Shown here: piece by piece, positions 14,193 through 25,394 of the stretch
Position numbering within the stretch: position 1 is the first letter of the stretch
Layout of the letters: each line of letters opens with the position of its first letter
Assembly (NCBI RefSeq): GCF_000006565.2
Contig: NC_031475.1
Location: 3,621,189-3,685,188, forward strand
Reading direction: 5' to 3'
Origin: Toxoplasma gondii ME49
Lineage: Eukaryota; Apicomplexa; Conoidasida; Eucoccidiorida; Sarcocystidae
DNA: 64,000 nt
Program-made: the position numbers and the translations under genes
The notes under the pieces: model-generated
Database searches by the model: none
What the model was told of the DNA's origin: nothing
Seen by the model: the letters and a program-made list of their open reading frames with translations, nothing else

Positions 14193-17100
14193 ATATTTGT
14201 ATATGTATGTGTGCATATCATTGAATGAAAAATGAGACAATTTGGTAGATGTGGGGAGGACAACTGCATGTGGCTGTGAGCTCTTGCGTCTCTCTCTCCA
14301 AGTGTGAGGTTTTTCGGTGCGAAGGACAACAGCAAAGCGAACGGTTTTTGGATTTTCGGTACCGAAAGAGAGAATGCGGAGAGGCGGGAGTTTCTGCCAT
14401 CTTTCCGCGGGTGGGAGAGGCAGGAGGTCGGCGTAGTGGATGTCGAGTTCGAGTTGTGCGGACGTTTCTTGGAGACTCGCAGGTCTGACGACGTACGCTC
14501 CGCCTCGGCCTGAACCAAGAAAACGCGTGCATGCGTGTAAAACGTTTCTCAAGCATGCAGAACTTGTTCGGCGAACGAAAGGGAGAACAAGGAAACAACG
14601 ACGTCAGCGTCTCTGAAGAAGACGTCCACCGAAAATCGATGCGTTGCAAGCCGTCCGGCGAGACTGCCGAGCGCCTCGAAGTCCGTTTTTTTCGCTCTGC
14701 CCTTTGTCACTTCGAGCGCTCTCTTCCTTCTCGTCGTGGATTGCGTTCGTTGTTCAACTCTTTTCAACTCTTCCGTCGCTGTTTCAGTAGCCACGGTCGC
14801 CTCATGTCGTGGTTTCTTCTGCTTCCTCCCGCGTCGCTTCCCCCCTGCCCCACCCTCGTCTGTTCTTCATTCGTTCCGGCGCTCGCGCTCTCTTACCGAG
14901 CAGCCAGGAACAGCCGGTCGTCTTCGTGTCGACGAGGTACCGCAAGACGAAGGGAACATTGGACTCGAAGGTGGCGGGAGGAAGCGCAACTTTCGCTCCG
15001 GACCCCACATCCGAAAGCGCCTTTGCCGCCTCCAGCAGCTGCGCATCGGATGCAGCATCCTCTCCCGCTGCCGCATCTCCGTCGGCGTCTGGCCAGTCGG
15101 CTGCCTCCGCTGCAGGCGCGTCGTTTTGCGCGGCTGTGCAGTTCGCTCCTCCTGCCTCCGACGAGGGCGTAGCGGCCAGCGAGGCCTCGATTGAAATGCC
15201 TCTCTCAATCAGGGTGCGCGTTGGCGCCACCCAGTTCGGCAGCGCGAGCGTAATTCGGAAGAACAGAGAAGGCGTCTGACCGGGTGTGTAGTACATCAAG
15301 CTCTGAGAGGCACCGCCCAGAGAGAGGGAAGAGCGAAGGTTGCGCGCGCAGTGCAGGGAAGCGAAAACACCGGAGCGACGTACACCACATCGGGGCGCGA
15401 CCGCGCGAGAAGAAACGCAGGAAAGCCGGGGAAGGAGAGCGAGAACAGACGAAAGATAAGAAGGAACGCAGGCGGCTAAAAGACGAAGGAGAACACACGC
15501 CGGAAAAAGAAAAACATGTCTGGCGCAAGCGAAAAGAAGAAGAAGAGACAGAGAAACAAGACATACGCGCACAGACATATGTGGAAGAGGGCGCGCGCGA
15601 AGAAAGAGGACGAAACTCTTCCTGGAGTCGCGAGCGCTCCTGGCAGTCGTGAGCTGCATTGACTGCACCGAGACGGCAACGGAAAGGCGGAGAATCCACC
15701 GAGGCTCAGAATGGACGCTCGCAACACAGGGGGAACGCGTCACCAGACCTGCCTCGCCGTGGGTCCAGCAAACGAGGAAACGAAGGGGTGCGAACGAAAA
15801 CACTGAAACGCTCTCGAGTGTGTAAACAGAACGTGAGAGATCTGCAGTGGAATGTAAACTCACGCGGTCTAACAGTTCCCGTCTCGAGCGCTGTCCCTCG
15901 AGAACTCGCTCTAGTGTATCTAGCTGTTACCGCCTTCGGAGGACGCCCCTGAGACACTGAATATGCACGAATTTTCGCTGACAAGACATGCAGAAGCTGA
16001 TCCCCTTTTCGCTGGATACTTTGCTGGAAGTCAGTTCAGTCTCTCATGCTGGTAACCGTCCACGGAAGCCGCAGTTTCCCCTCAAAGCTTTCCTACCTCT
16101 TTCTTCTCCATGCGAATGTCGAGGCACCGAACGTCGTAGGCCTTTGCAGACGCCTGGGTCTTCAGCAGCCAGGCCTGCAAGCGAACAAAAACGCAAACTC
16201 GCATCTTGTCGCGATTTTCCTCGAAGTCACTTGAGCGCTTGTCCACTTTTGAGGCAAGGTCTTGAAACAAAATCCTTCGAAAAAACAGAACAAACACAGC
16301 TGCTGCTGTGGAAGCACGAACACGGGCGGTAGCTTTCTGCAGTTCTGTGTAGAGACACCCTACGACTCCGCTTTGCCGTTTCCTCGCGTTGTGTCTCTGT
16401 GCTTTCCCTTCGCGACTAGCTGCTCTTCGGTTTTGTCTCCTCGTCGGTCCGCGTCTCCTTTGAAAACATGAACACCCCGACGCTACAGTCAACGAAAGGC
16501 TCGACGCGCGACTACTCTCCGCGACTCGAGCTGCGGCTGCCGGAAGTCCGATGAAGGACCCTCGCTGAATCCCTCTGCGTTGCTTCCGACCGAGCTCCTC
16601 AGAAAAACGCGTCTGAACGTTGTTCCTGCCGAGAAGACTGTCGAGCCTCTTCCGAGTGTCGCATTCGCTGTCTCCCTCTGTAATTCCATCCTCGCTTTCC
16701 GTCAGCATGACCAGGTGACCCGTTGATTCTCAGGCTCCCTTCGCTCTCGCCAGATCTCTGCAGCCTCCGCTGGCACCGTGGAGTCGAGCAACAGTTTACC
16801 TCCTACAGTCTCTCCCGTTCTCCCCGCAGACAACTCGACTCTTTGAATCCAGTACCCATCCCACCAGGAGCGACTCCATTTTGCGGCCTCTCCATCTTTC
16901 CTACGTTTTCCTCTCGCAACGACCCCCCCGCCCCGCCGTCTGCGACTTTTTTCTCTCGTCTGCCTCTAGCGCGTTTCCTGCGACCTCTGAAACCTCTCGA
17001 CGTACATCGAGGAAACTTCGCAAGCGAGCCGTCACGGCGTTTGTCCCCACACCGCCTCCCGGCTGCGTCGCCAGGCTCTCTTGGATGGAGACAGGCACGG

Positions 17101-18635
17101 GGCAGTAGAAGTACGGAAAGAAGCCATGCACATTTGCGCAGACCGAGCGTCCGTCTTCTGTGACGCCGTAGACTCGAAACATCGGCCCGAGCGAATTCGC
17201 AGTCGCCGCCGCCTCCGCCGCCTGAGCGCCGGGCGGCACCGCCGCGGGTGCGGGCGTCGGAGACACTTCAGGCTCGTAGGAGGCGCAGACGGTCGCAGGC
17301 GGCGCCGAGGAGACCGGCAAGGCCCGGTGTCGCGCGCGAACCGCCGCGGGAACAACGTTGCGGTGGCAGGTTGCATTGGCGATGTCCAGTTGAAAGAAAA
17401 CTGGAGAGAGAGAAAAAGAGCAAAGGGAGAAACAAAGAGGAAAACGAGATAAAGAGAGAAAACCAGGGGGAAGTGGACAGAGCCCGGAGACGACGGAAAG
17501 CAACAGACGGGAAGGGTGAACAGGGGGATGGGGACGCGCAGAGAGAGAGACGCAGACACGAGAGAAGAAGCAGAGAGAATTAGCAATATATAAATATATA
17601 TATATATATATATAAATGTTGATGTTCAGCGAAAGGCTCGGGTAAAGAGCGAGATGGAGAGGAAACAGGAGACACAGGCCGAGGACGCCTAGAGGGGAAC
17701 ACAAAGGAGGGCAGAAATGCACAGGTGCCTTGCAAGGTCTTCGCGGCGGGGCGCCGGCAGGGGGATACGCAAGAGGAAGAAGGGGAGCTTCGCATGGAGA
17801 AGGAAAACGCGCGACGAAAAAGGAAGCGCTGAAAACGCGTCTCACCTAAATCCTTCTTGGCATCTGCAGAAACAGACAGCAAAGAGACTCAACATGCGAG
17901 GAGACTCGACGTTCCTGAATCCTTCGAGGACACCGAGAAAATGTAACAGCACAGGTTGACTACCGTCGACAGCGCGCATCCTGCACCTCACGCGTTCCGA
18001 CGGACTCTGCAGCTCGCTCCGAACGACTGTCATAACTGCGAATCAACATGTATACATCTTGATGACTGGAAGCGAACGTAGAAACGCGCGTCGAGGGAAA
18101 TGAAAATGGGTTTGTGTGTGTGTAAATCATGTTTCACTACACTTCTGTAGAGGCATGATCGAGGCGCGTCCATCGCCCTGTGATCGCAGGTCGCGTTTCG
18201 CCGGTTTCCGGCTCGACGTCTCCTCTCCGTGACTCACAACAGCTCTCTCGCACCGCTGGACACAACGCAGGAGAGAAGTCCGCGAGGACAGGAGATGCCT
18301 CTGTTGCCGACAAACAGCGCTTTCATCCTACCGTGGGGGTGGTGGAGGGTGAGCGCTCTCTCTTCTGCAGGGCCGTCTCTGCTCCAGAGCTGCAGCAAGT
18401 CGCTCCACTGCGTTTCTTGTGTCGCGCGTTCCTCGGCGGCGCCGCAGAAGCCAAGAACGTCGACAGGTCCTGACGCGGCGGTGGGCGACGCTCGGAGCGC
18501 GGAACTCCGCGGCGAAGCAGGCGAAGACGTCGACGCCTGGCCCGTGGAAGACGCCGGGCAGTTCTGCGTTGCGCCGGGCAAAGCAGAGCGCTTCTTGGGC
18601 GTTCCGTTGCCGGCCGTTTCCCCGTCGAGCATCAT
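4556..18635 (-). CDS. POLD1: DNA polymerase delta catalytic subunit (family B, p125)
   Basis: The replicative lagging-strand polymerase with 3'-5' proofreading. Reconstructed exons, 5' to 3': 18635-18332, 18035-17964, 17863-17846, 17400-17006, 16174-16097, 15302-14897, 14509-14363, 13579-13269, 12663-12509, 12258-12117, 11433-11246, 10478-10403, 10043-9852, 9531-9313, 8828-8624, 8381-8218, 7727-7599, 7159-7054, 6100-5891, 5617-5469, 5156-5083, 4694-4556. All phases join and give 1,292 residues. Seen: Exo I LSFDIEC near 474; [12 protein letters not shown] (Exo II region); [13 protein letters not shown] (Exo III region); motif [10 protein letters not shown] near 795; motif [17 protein letters not shown]; motif C YGDTDSV at 948-954; KKRYAGLL; then two C-terminal Cys clusters (CVGC...CRRC and CQRC...CINRDC), the zinc CysA and the Fe-S CysB of the B subunit contact. 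The start is the ATG pair at 18635 ([10 protein letters not shown], with a PKKR nuclear-signal-like stretch). The first two exons are less conserved and less certain. Proofreading and polymerase residues look intact, and the protein is longer than the human one (1,107), mostly at the N terminus. Confidence 0.95.
4816..4912. repeat. TATATG/TACATA microsatellite in the last POLD1 intron
   Basis: A run of TA dinucleotides broken by CATATA/GTATATA units in the intron between 4695 and 5082. The predicted last exon lies immediately downstream in the sense of the gene. Confidence 0.75.
6280..6445. repeat. Degenerate tandem repeat with TTAAGATATAAATATCGAT core
   Basis: Inside the POLD1 intron 6101-7053. 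The core ATTAAGATATAAATAT begins at 6324, 6362, 6394 and 6422, separated by TA runs that shorten from copy to copy (spacing 38, 32, 28). Three of the four copies end in ATATCGAT. Confidence 0.8.
8870..9142. repeat. Cluster of TA/TATATG microsatellites in a POLD1 intron
   Basis: Two large blocks (about 8870-8932 and 9030-9142) of TA and GTATATATG units within the intron 8829-9312. The flanking exons carry polymerase motifs B and C. Confidence 0.75.
9690..9743. repeat. TACATA/TA microsatellite in a POLD1 intron
   Basis: CATACATACATAC followed by TA runs, in the intron 9532-9851 between the motif A and motif B exons. Confidence 0.7.
12960..13146. repeat. TACATA/TATATG microsatellite in a POLD1 intron
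   Basis: A long mixed tract of TACATATA, GTATATA and TA units within the intron 12664-13268, between the Exo I and Exo II regions. Confidence 0.75.
13639..13708. repeat. 30-bp tandem repeat containing TGCATGCA
   Basis: Two perfect 30-base units (13639-13668 and 13669-13698), each beginning ATGCATGCACATAG, plus a partial third copy. It lies in the POLD1 intron 13580-14362, between the Exo I exon and the exon before it. Each unit carries a TGCATGCA palindrome. Confidence 0.85.
14116..14216. repeat. TATTTG/TA microsatellite in a POLD1 intron
   Basis: TATATTTG units and TA runs in the intron 13580-14362. Simple-sequence DNA only. Confidence 0.7.
17846..17863 (-). other. Predicted 18-nt micro-exon of POLD1
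   Basis: Between an AG acceptor and a GTGAG donor lie 18 bases encoding five full codons (AKKDL) plus split codons on both sides. It bridges the upstream exon (17964-18035, ending in phase 1) to the exon that starts [11 protein letters not shown]. In other polymerase delta proteins an acidic or charged stretch followed by FQQL(D/E)I sits just here. Without it the next exon would join directly to the 17964-18035 exon with no phase problem, so cDNA must decide. Confidence 0.55.
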
Positions 18636-21600
18636 GGCGAACGGCACCGGAGAAGGCCAGTGGAAGCAGGAAGAAGAAGGAGGAGAAGGAGAAGGAGGAG
18701 AAGAAGGAGCAGAAGAAGGAACAGAAGAAGGAGAAGAAGAAGAGAGAGCGCAAGACAGGACTGGTGGATGTTGGACGCGACGGTTTAAGAAGTCGAGCGC
18801 AGAGAAGGAGAGAGGAGACAGAAGAGGACGCGAGGTACAAAAGTCTCAGGTTGGTGCGAAGGCAGATCAGCTGGCCGAGACTATTTTTTCATGTCGGCAA
18901 GCGGAATGCGAGAAAACGGGCAAGGAAAGCACAGACACTGGGTCGGCAGAACAGGAACGCGTTGTCGACGGTGCTGGGCTCTCAAGGGAGAGAGGAGCAA
19001 GGAGAGGACGGGGAGTGGAGACGAAGGCATGCAGAGAAGCAAAGAATCTCGGCAAGCGAGGCTGCAGAGGAAGAGAAACAGAAAAGGAGAAGAAGAGAAA
19101 GGGAAGGGAAGAAGACAAGTCGACCAAAAGCAGGAGGAAAGGTGAACATCGGCGAGACAAGAAGAGGTCCGGTTCCCGCCGAGGGTTGCAGGTGCCCATC
19201 CACCCAAGCCGTCCGCGGTCTGAGTGTCAACTCTGAAATTTGTGACTTAATGTTTCTCCATTCTGGCCGCTGTCTCCTCTATTTCTTGAGGCTCTTCGGC
19301 TCTTCATCGTACCTCCTTTGTCACGGCGTTCCACGAAAAGTCGAACGCGTTCGACAGAAGACATTTGGGGGGTTGCGGCCGGAGGGTGCAGGCGGACTGG
19401 CGGTCAAGACTTTTCAGACAGAGAGCGTTTTCTCTTCTGACAAGGCGACGTTCTCTGTCGGCTTTCAACTGGAGCTACGTTTGCCTGTGCGGTTCCTCGA
19501 AAAAGCGAGAAATTCCTCTTTGCCATCGCAGGTAGGCGCGCCCTCTGGGAGCGTCCGGTCCGCGCTGTCTCCGTCTCGCCCGGCGATCGACAACGTCCTC
19601 ACACAAAACGTGTGCAGTTTTCGTTCTTTGTCCAGCGCGGATGAACTTTCGAAACCGAAAAACGCAGTTCACGAGCGTTTCCTGGATGCACACAAACTGA
19701 GACGCTCTCATGGTCAGACCTCGCACCGGCGTTCGTTGTGCACAGGGGGCTTGGGCTCTCGAGCTTCCGGTTTTGACAGAGCCAGTTTATTGTGGCCGCT
19801 TCACGAGAGAAGCCGGTCATGCGCAAGCCGCATTTCTTTCACCGTTTTTGTGTTTTTTCTCGTTTCTCAGTTTCTGTGTTTGGACACTGCTCGCTGCTTC
19901 GGAGGGAAAGGAACTCGATGCGGGTCGTGAACTCAGCTGAACAGCGCAACGCGGTCGAGACCACGGATGCATCGAACCGTCGAAAAGAAATTTCTCGGTT
20001 CGGTCAGGTGACACCGACGACCGAACCGGATGCGAACAGACACAAGCAGAGTCGACAAAAGCTCTGGATTCTCCACTTCACAACCCAAGACAGATCACAG
20101 GCTCGGACCTTTCTCAAAGGAGCCTAGTCTCTGAAAAAGAGTCCCCGTCTCCCCGCCAACAGCCTGCCTGCTCACAGAAACTCAATCAGCGAAGGACTGA
20201 GAGGAGTCGCCTCTCAGACAGGATCAGTTACAGGCGTTTTCTCTCGGACGCGTTCAGGTCGCGAGGTGGACTTGGGCTTTAGATCTTCAAGGTCTTTGTT
20301 TGCCCGGATCCGAACTGTGTTGTGCCATTGAGTTCACCAGTTCACCGCGTCTTCAAAGACTCGGGAACATGTGTCTGTCTGTCTCGTAGGTGTGAACAGG
20401 TTCGACGCCAGCAATCGCACCCTTCCTCTTTTCTTTTATTCCGCCGCTGGTCTGAATGGACTTTGCTGCTCGCTGCGGAAGTCGATACTTCTTTCCTGCC
20501 TTCTTTCCAGTCTTCTCCAGCCGATCGTTTTAAGAGTCACGGCTCCTTTCTGTCTCGAACACACCTCGTTGCAACGCATGTCAAAACTGTTGCACTCCAC
20601 CGGCGCAGACGTTCCTTTCCGCGACGTGGTTTTTCGAAACAGCCTTTCTGTTCCCGTGTGTGTCTCTGTGTCAAGACAAACTTACGGCTCTCAAAAACAC
20701 TGGAAGCGCGTCTCTCCAAGAACGGATCAACGCAGTTCCTTGTACAACCTCGCATGTATGCGTCTACACGTCCTCTGGGAAGTCGTCTATTGATTCAGCG
20801 CTCTCTGGAGCTCTGGGGAGGCGAATCTGCGCCGATAGAAAGCAGCAGAGACCTACATGTTCGCGTTCGCCTGCCCCGAAACCCACTGACACATACAAAC
20901 ATAAACACAAGGATATAAACATGCATCAAACAACATCCATTCTTTTTTTACGCATGCAAGAAACAAACGGAACGCGTGACTGAACATTTCCTCTCGAGAA
21001 TGCCTTCTGTTTCCACCTCGGGGCGCGACGAGGTCACTGCATGCCTGCACAGACACACTCGTCACTCTCCCCTTGGCTCGAGTCTCGGTTCGGCTTCCGG
21101 CGCTTTCCAGAGACTCTCGTTCTCGGCGTTCCAGAGGTTCGCTTCCACCGAGTGCTTCCTTGCTTTCAAGAGCGGTCCTCTATGCAGGGACATTCGATGT
21201 TTTAGGACTCGCCGAAGAAGTACGCGAGCTCCTGTGAGTAAATCTGCTTCTCAGCATGCCGGTTTCCCAAGTTTTTTGGAGGCAAGACGCCTGTCGGTCT
21301 ACAGGTAGATTCACGCTCCTTTTTTCCCGTCGAACTGCACAGCACTGAGAGTTCACGGGCGACGCTCTAACCCACACACAGCGGCTGTCCCTGTCGACAC
21401 ACGATGCCCCTCAATGACGTCAATGAGGCAACCGAATCAACGCAAAAACTCTGTCTACTTTGCTTTCACCTGTTGACTTTCACCCTCCAGCTGCTCACCA
21501 AACCGCTCGCTGTCACTGGACTGTCGACTCTGCCGCAACTCTCGCCCGGAGGAAGGTGGCATCGACGGCACACGACACCGGGCGGGGGAAGGGGGAAGGG

Positions 21601-23052
21601 GGTTCTTCTGTGCAAGAGCCCCTAGGTTTCTGACCCGAATATAAGCCGATTGCCGTGAAGCTATTTTGTGCGTCTGGGAAATGCAAGGTGCATCATCTGT
21701 ACACTCTCCCGTAAGCGTTTGGGTGCTGTCTCTAGGAAGGAGATCCAGAGAAGCCGCGAAAGGTGGACAACAGACACAGGAGGAGGGAGGGTGAAGGCCT
21801 GTGGTTCGCTGGAACGTTCCGACCCCCCGACACAAAATAGGAATCTACCGGTTTGCAGCAGCACTTGACATTGTACCTGTAAGTTCGTTTCTAGCGTGTC
21901 ATGCGGCGTCAGGAGGAATTTCTGCCGAAGCCGGTAGACTGTGCGAGTCTGTGCCACCGGACGTTCATCTACGCTTGCTGAGACTCGAACTGCACACACC
22001 CGAATCGTCATTTGTCAACTCTGCCTGACTTGAAAGGACTAACAGGCGAGATCACATGATCGGCGCAGCCACAGTCTCCTGCTATGTGCGGGCCGTAGTG
22101 CCTCCAAGGAGCCGAGGCGACAAATGTTCCTGGAGGTATGCGGTCCACTGTCGGCTCGTTCTCAGAGAGACCAACATAATATGGACGCGCGTCTTCAAGG
22201 AGAGGAAACAGGCGCCCTGTCTAGATGCCGCAACGCGAGACGCAGCGGATGTCGAGAACGAAGGAACGCCTCTCCCCCCATCCTGGTCTTTCTTCTCTCG
22301 CGACTCTCACGAGAATAAAAAACCAACATTCGCCTGACCGGTCTCCCGGTCGCTTTTCGGATTCTCTTCCTGTTTCGCTTCTGACACTGCGGAGACCCGC
22401 AAATCACCTTTCTGTGCGACTCTCACAAGACATGCACAACTCTCGAGGTCCTCGAGGGGATGACAGGACAGAATGACGACGGCCAGGAACCGAGCTCGTG
22501 ACTGTCCTTTGCGATCGACATCTCTCCAGCTAAAAATATGTCGCGTTCAAGTCCTGCAGTGGCTGCATTTCACACCTGTCATCCACAGACAGACATATAC
22601 CTGAATCTTGATACCGAGACAGACGGGAAGCAAATACATATATATATATATACATAAATATACATAAATATACATAAATATACATACATACAATCCAGGA
22701 ACATCTTTTACAGATCTGGAGACACAAACATGAGTGAATCCGGTTCGGCAGGTTACAAGTGAAGAAAACGCTCGTCCCCCTCCCTGCGGGCTGACTTCTT
22801 TTTTTTTCGACCCTCGAACTACGAAGCACTTTGAAAGTTCTCCCTTCTCGAGAGACTGAAGACTCTCAAGTGACATCGGCGAAACAAGAACAACTCCGTT
22901 TTGACACCTCCTCCTCATGCGCAGTCGCCTTCCGCTCTCAGCAGTATGGTCTCTCTCCTCGCCCTCTTGTTCTCTCTGTTGTTCTCTCTCTCTTCTCTCC
23001 CTCTTCGAGGAAAGGGAATTTTCCAGGGTGTCTCCGCTTGGCGAGAAGCCGC
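18636..23052. other. 4.4-kb spacer upstream of POLD1, no gene recognised
   Basis: Both flanking genes are on the minus strand, so this should hold the POLD1 promoter and 5' UTR and the 3' UTR of the glutamine cyclotransferase gene. A 503-codon + strand frame (18419-19930) is open, but it is made of Arg/Lys/Glu-rich low-complexity sequence antisense to the POLD1 first exon and its pyrimidine tract. Other frames, such as 20322-20918 (+), have no recognisable domain. A small TACATAAATA repeat lies at about 22640-22690. Short unknown genes cannot be ruled out. Confidence 0.5.
18664..18750. repeat. GA-rich (CT-rich in POLD1 sense) tract just upstream of the POLD1 start
   Basis: About 87 bases of GAAGAAGGAG-like purine repeats on the + strand end 29 bases before the proposed POLD1 start. 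In the mRNA sense this is a long polypyrimidine tract. It could be part of the 5' UTR, a promoter element, or the pyrimidine tract of a 5' UTR intron. Confidence 0.6.
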
Positions 23053-25394
23053 CTAGGTTCGTGCGACGCCTTCGCGGTGGAAGAATCCAGGGAAGACGCG
23101 GTGGACTTCCGAGTAGCTCTTGAGACTTCGCGGCGGCAGCAGCTCGACGAGCTCCGCGACGTGGAGCTCATGCCAGTGCTTCCCTGTGACGGCGACGGCG
23201 AGAGGGGACTCGGCGAGTCTCCGCCAGCGGCGCGAGGCCTTTGAGGTGGGCAAAGGAGGCGAGGCGGTCAGTGGGCTCGCAGCGCGGACCTGTCTCCTCG
23301 GCAGCAGAGAGACGCCGTTCATCACCTTCACAGATCGATCTGAAGACTGAGAAGACACACAGACACAGAGACACAGACAGACAGAGCGGCGTCGCAGACA
23401 GGTTCCAGACTCGCGTCGAAAACGACGTACACAGATTCATTCCCACCGAGAACGGCGAAAACTGTACGAGCGGAGCTGTAGCGTCTGAGGCGGGGAGCAT
23501 CATGCTGGAAACTTCGGTCGCCAGTGCCTCCCTCGCCCACCTGGCCCTTGGCCCCGCAGACGCGAACCGGAGCGCGCGAGAAGCCTTCAAGCTGCGACTC
23601 GCGCGCGCCTTCGGCGTCGAGAGGAGACGCACAGGCGCGTCACCAAGACGTCTCGACTGCGGCTCTCTTCCCCGCGCCAGCGAACCGTACCCTCAAGACT
23701 CCGGCGACGCCTCCGAAGGACAGAAGACCCCGGCAGTTCCCGGTGTCCACGTTGAATTCGACCAGCACAGACTCGCCGTAGATATTCCCCAGGAGCGAGC
23801 CAGTGTGAGGGAGAAACTCGAGCTCGTTCACTTGAGGGACAGGCCGCCCTAAGCAGGTGATTTGAGTCTGGCGCTTCACGGCTACGAGAGGCAAAGTTCG
23901 CACGGGGGGCAGCGCTGAAGCTGCGAGAGCTGCGGAGCCGGCAGGTCCACGAGGGAGGGCGTACGCCTCCTCAGAAACGACCGTCGCAGGCTTTCGCTTT
24001 TTCTCGGCCTCGACCACCGTCGCCAAGTCTTCCATCTTCTTCTGCAAATCGTCCACTCCCGCCGTCGCCCCACCCACCAAGAGAGAGCCCAGCCGGAGCA
24101 ACGCATTCGCCTGCCGACTCGACACCGGCGCCTCAGAAGAAGAGGCTGGCGCAGGCGCAGTCGACATATCCTCATTCACTCCTCCTGCAACGACGTAAGA
24201 AGCAGACGAAGACGGATCAAAAGGGAACGAAGACGGCGAAAAAGAGGGAGCAGCGGACAAAGGCTCCCCACTTTGCTGGAGGCGTCGCGAGGCTTCGCTG
24301 CGTCGAATGGCAGCGAAGAGACTGGGGACGTCCAGCTCGAGCAACAGGTCGCTTCCAGTCGTTGCCCAGAGTCTCTGGTTCGCGACCTGTCTCTGGAGAC
24401 GCTGCATCTCTTCCGGGGCGAGTGCGTCGCCGGCCTCCGGAGGGATGAACGAAGAACTGGAAGCAGTCGACGACGGAGGCCGAGGCCGACGATGCCGCGA
24501 AGCACTGGATGAAAGATGCGCGACGGCGAGAGCGGCGTCGTCGGAGGTGAGCGACGAGGCGAGACCCCAGCCCTCGAACTGGACCTGGAGCTGCGCAACT
24601 TCTTCCCACGACAGGCCGTCGAGGATCACCAGCCGATTTTCTAGCCAAGTGAGAAGAAGAAGGAGAAGCTGCTGCTTCTCCGCATCCCACAGATAGGCTA
24701 CACCCTCAGCAAAGAGCGAGGGATGGAGGAAGACTTTGCGGAGGGTCTGTCCGGTGCAGAAGTCGAACTCTCGCAGGAAAGACGCCTCGTAGAGTCCCGA
24801 GCTCTCGACGAGGACGGACGCGCCGCCGAACGCCTCGAGGCACGCGTCGGCGTCTGCGGAGAGCGCGCCGCGACTCGCGGCCGCTACCTGCCTGCGCAGC
24901 TCCGACAACGCAGGCTGAAAAGGCGAAGGAAGCAAGGCCTGGGTGAACGGGGGAAGCCGCGAGCCGTATCTGGCGGCAGCACCGCGAGAAGACGCAGGCG
25001 CTGCAGCGTCGTGCTCAAAGGTCTGCAGAGATTCCAGCGAGAAGGAGAAGAAGCGCGGAAAACCATCAGACGCCAGTTTTCGGCCTGCATGCGGCTGGGG
25101 CGCGGAGACACTGAAGGCAGGGAGGAGTGTGGAGCGCGTCTCACCCGCGGAAGGCGAAGAAGAGATGGGCAGCCAGGGCAGGAGGGATATCTGCAGGTTG
25201 AAGAAGAAGCAGCAGAGACAGGGCAGCGAGAACAGAGCCGCGAAGAAAAGGACGCGCCGGCAGAAAACGGCCGCACAGGCGGGTGGCGGGGCGACAGTCC
25301 CGTTTGCTCGACAGACAGAACGCGAGCGCCTGCCCAGAGAACGCGACTTCTCCACCGCGGAGACTGAGGAATCCGCGCGCGCAGAAGCCGTCAT
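23053..25394 (-). CDS. Glutamine cyclotransferase-like protein (plant/bacterial-type beta-propeller)
   Basis: Two exons: 25394-23691 and 23346-23053, joined in phase 0; 665 residues. Known of the family (Glu_cyclase_2 type): these enzymes turn N-terminal Gln into pyroglutamate and form a five-bladed propeller. Seen: a hydrophobic stretch at residues 43-68 behind basic residues, which suggests a signal anchor into the secretory pathway; an early propeller block (SGLYEASFLREFDFCTG near 205, then LFAEGVAYL and LTWLENRLVILD); a late block at 517-568 (RPVPQVNELEFL, GNIYGESVLVEFNVDTG); and in exon 2 VMNGVSLLP (575-583) and VTGKHWHELHVAEL (621-634). These match the family's GLNELE, NVW..IVRIDP, VLNGIA and VTGKxWPxLYEI signatures. 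Odd: the propeller is split by a ~200-residue Ser/Pro/Ala-rich region, so the protein is more than twice the usual length. The first ATG in the frame was taken as the start. Activity is not certain given the divergence. Confidence 0.8.

Noticed and set aside
18419..19930. 503-codon open frame on the + strand upstream of POLD1
   Set aside because: Low-complexity Arg/Lys/Glu sequence, antisense to the POLD1 first exon and the CT tract, with no domain, homology pattern or good start context. GC-rich purine tracts keep frames open by chance.
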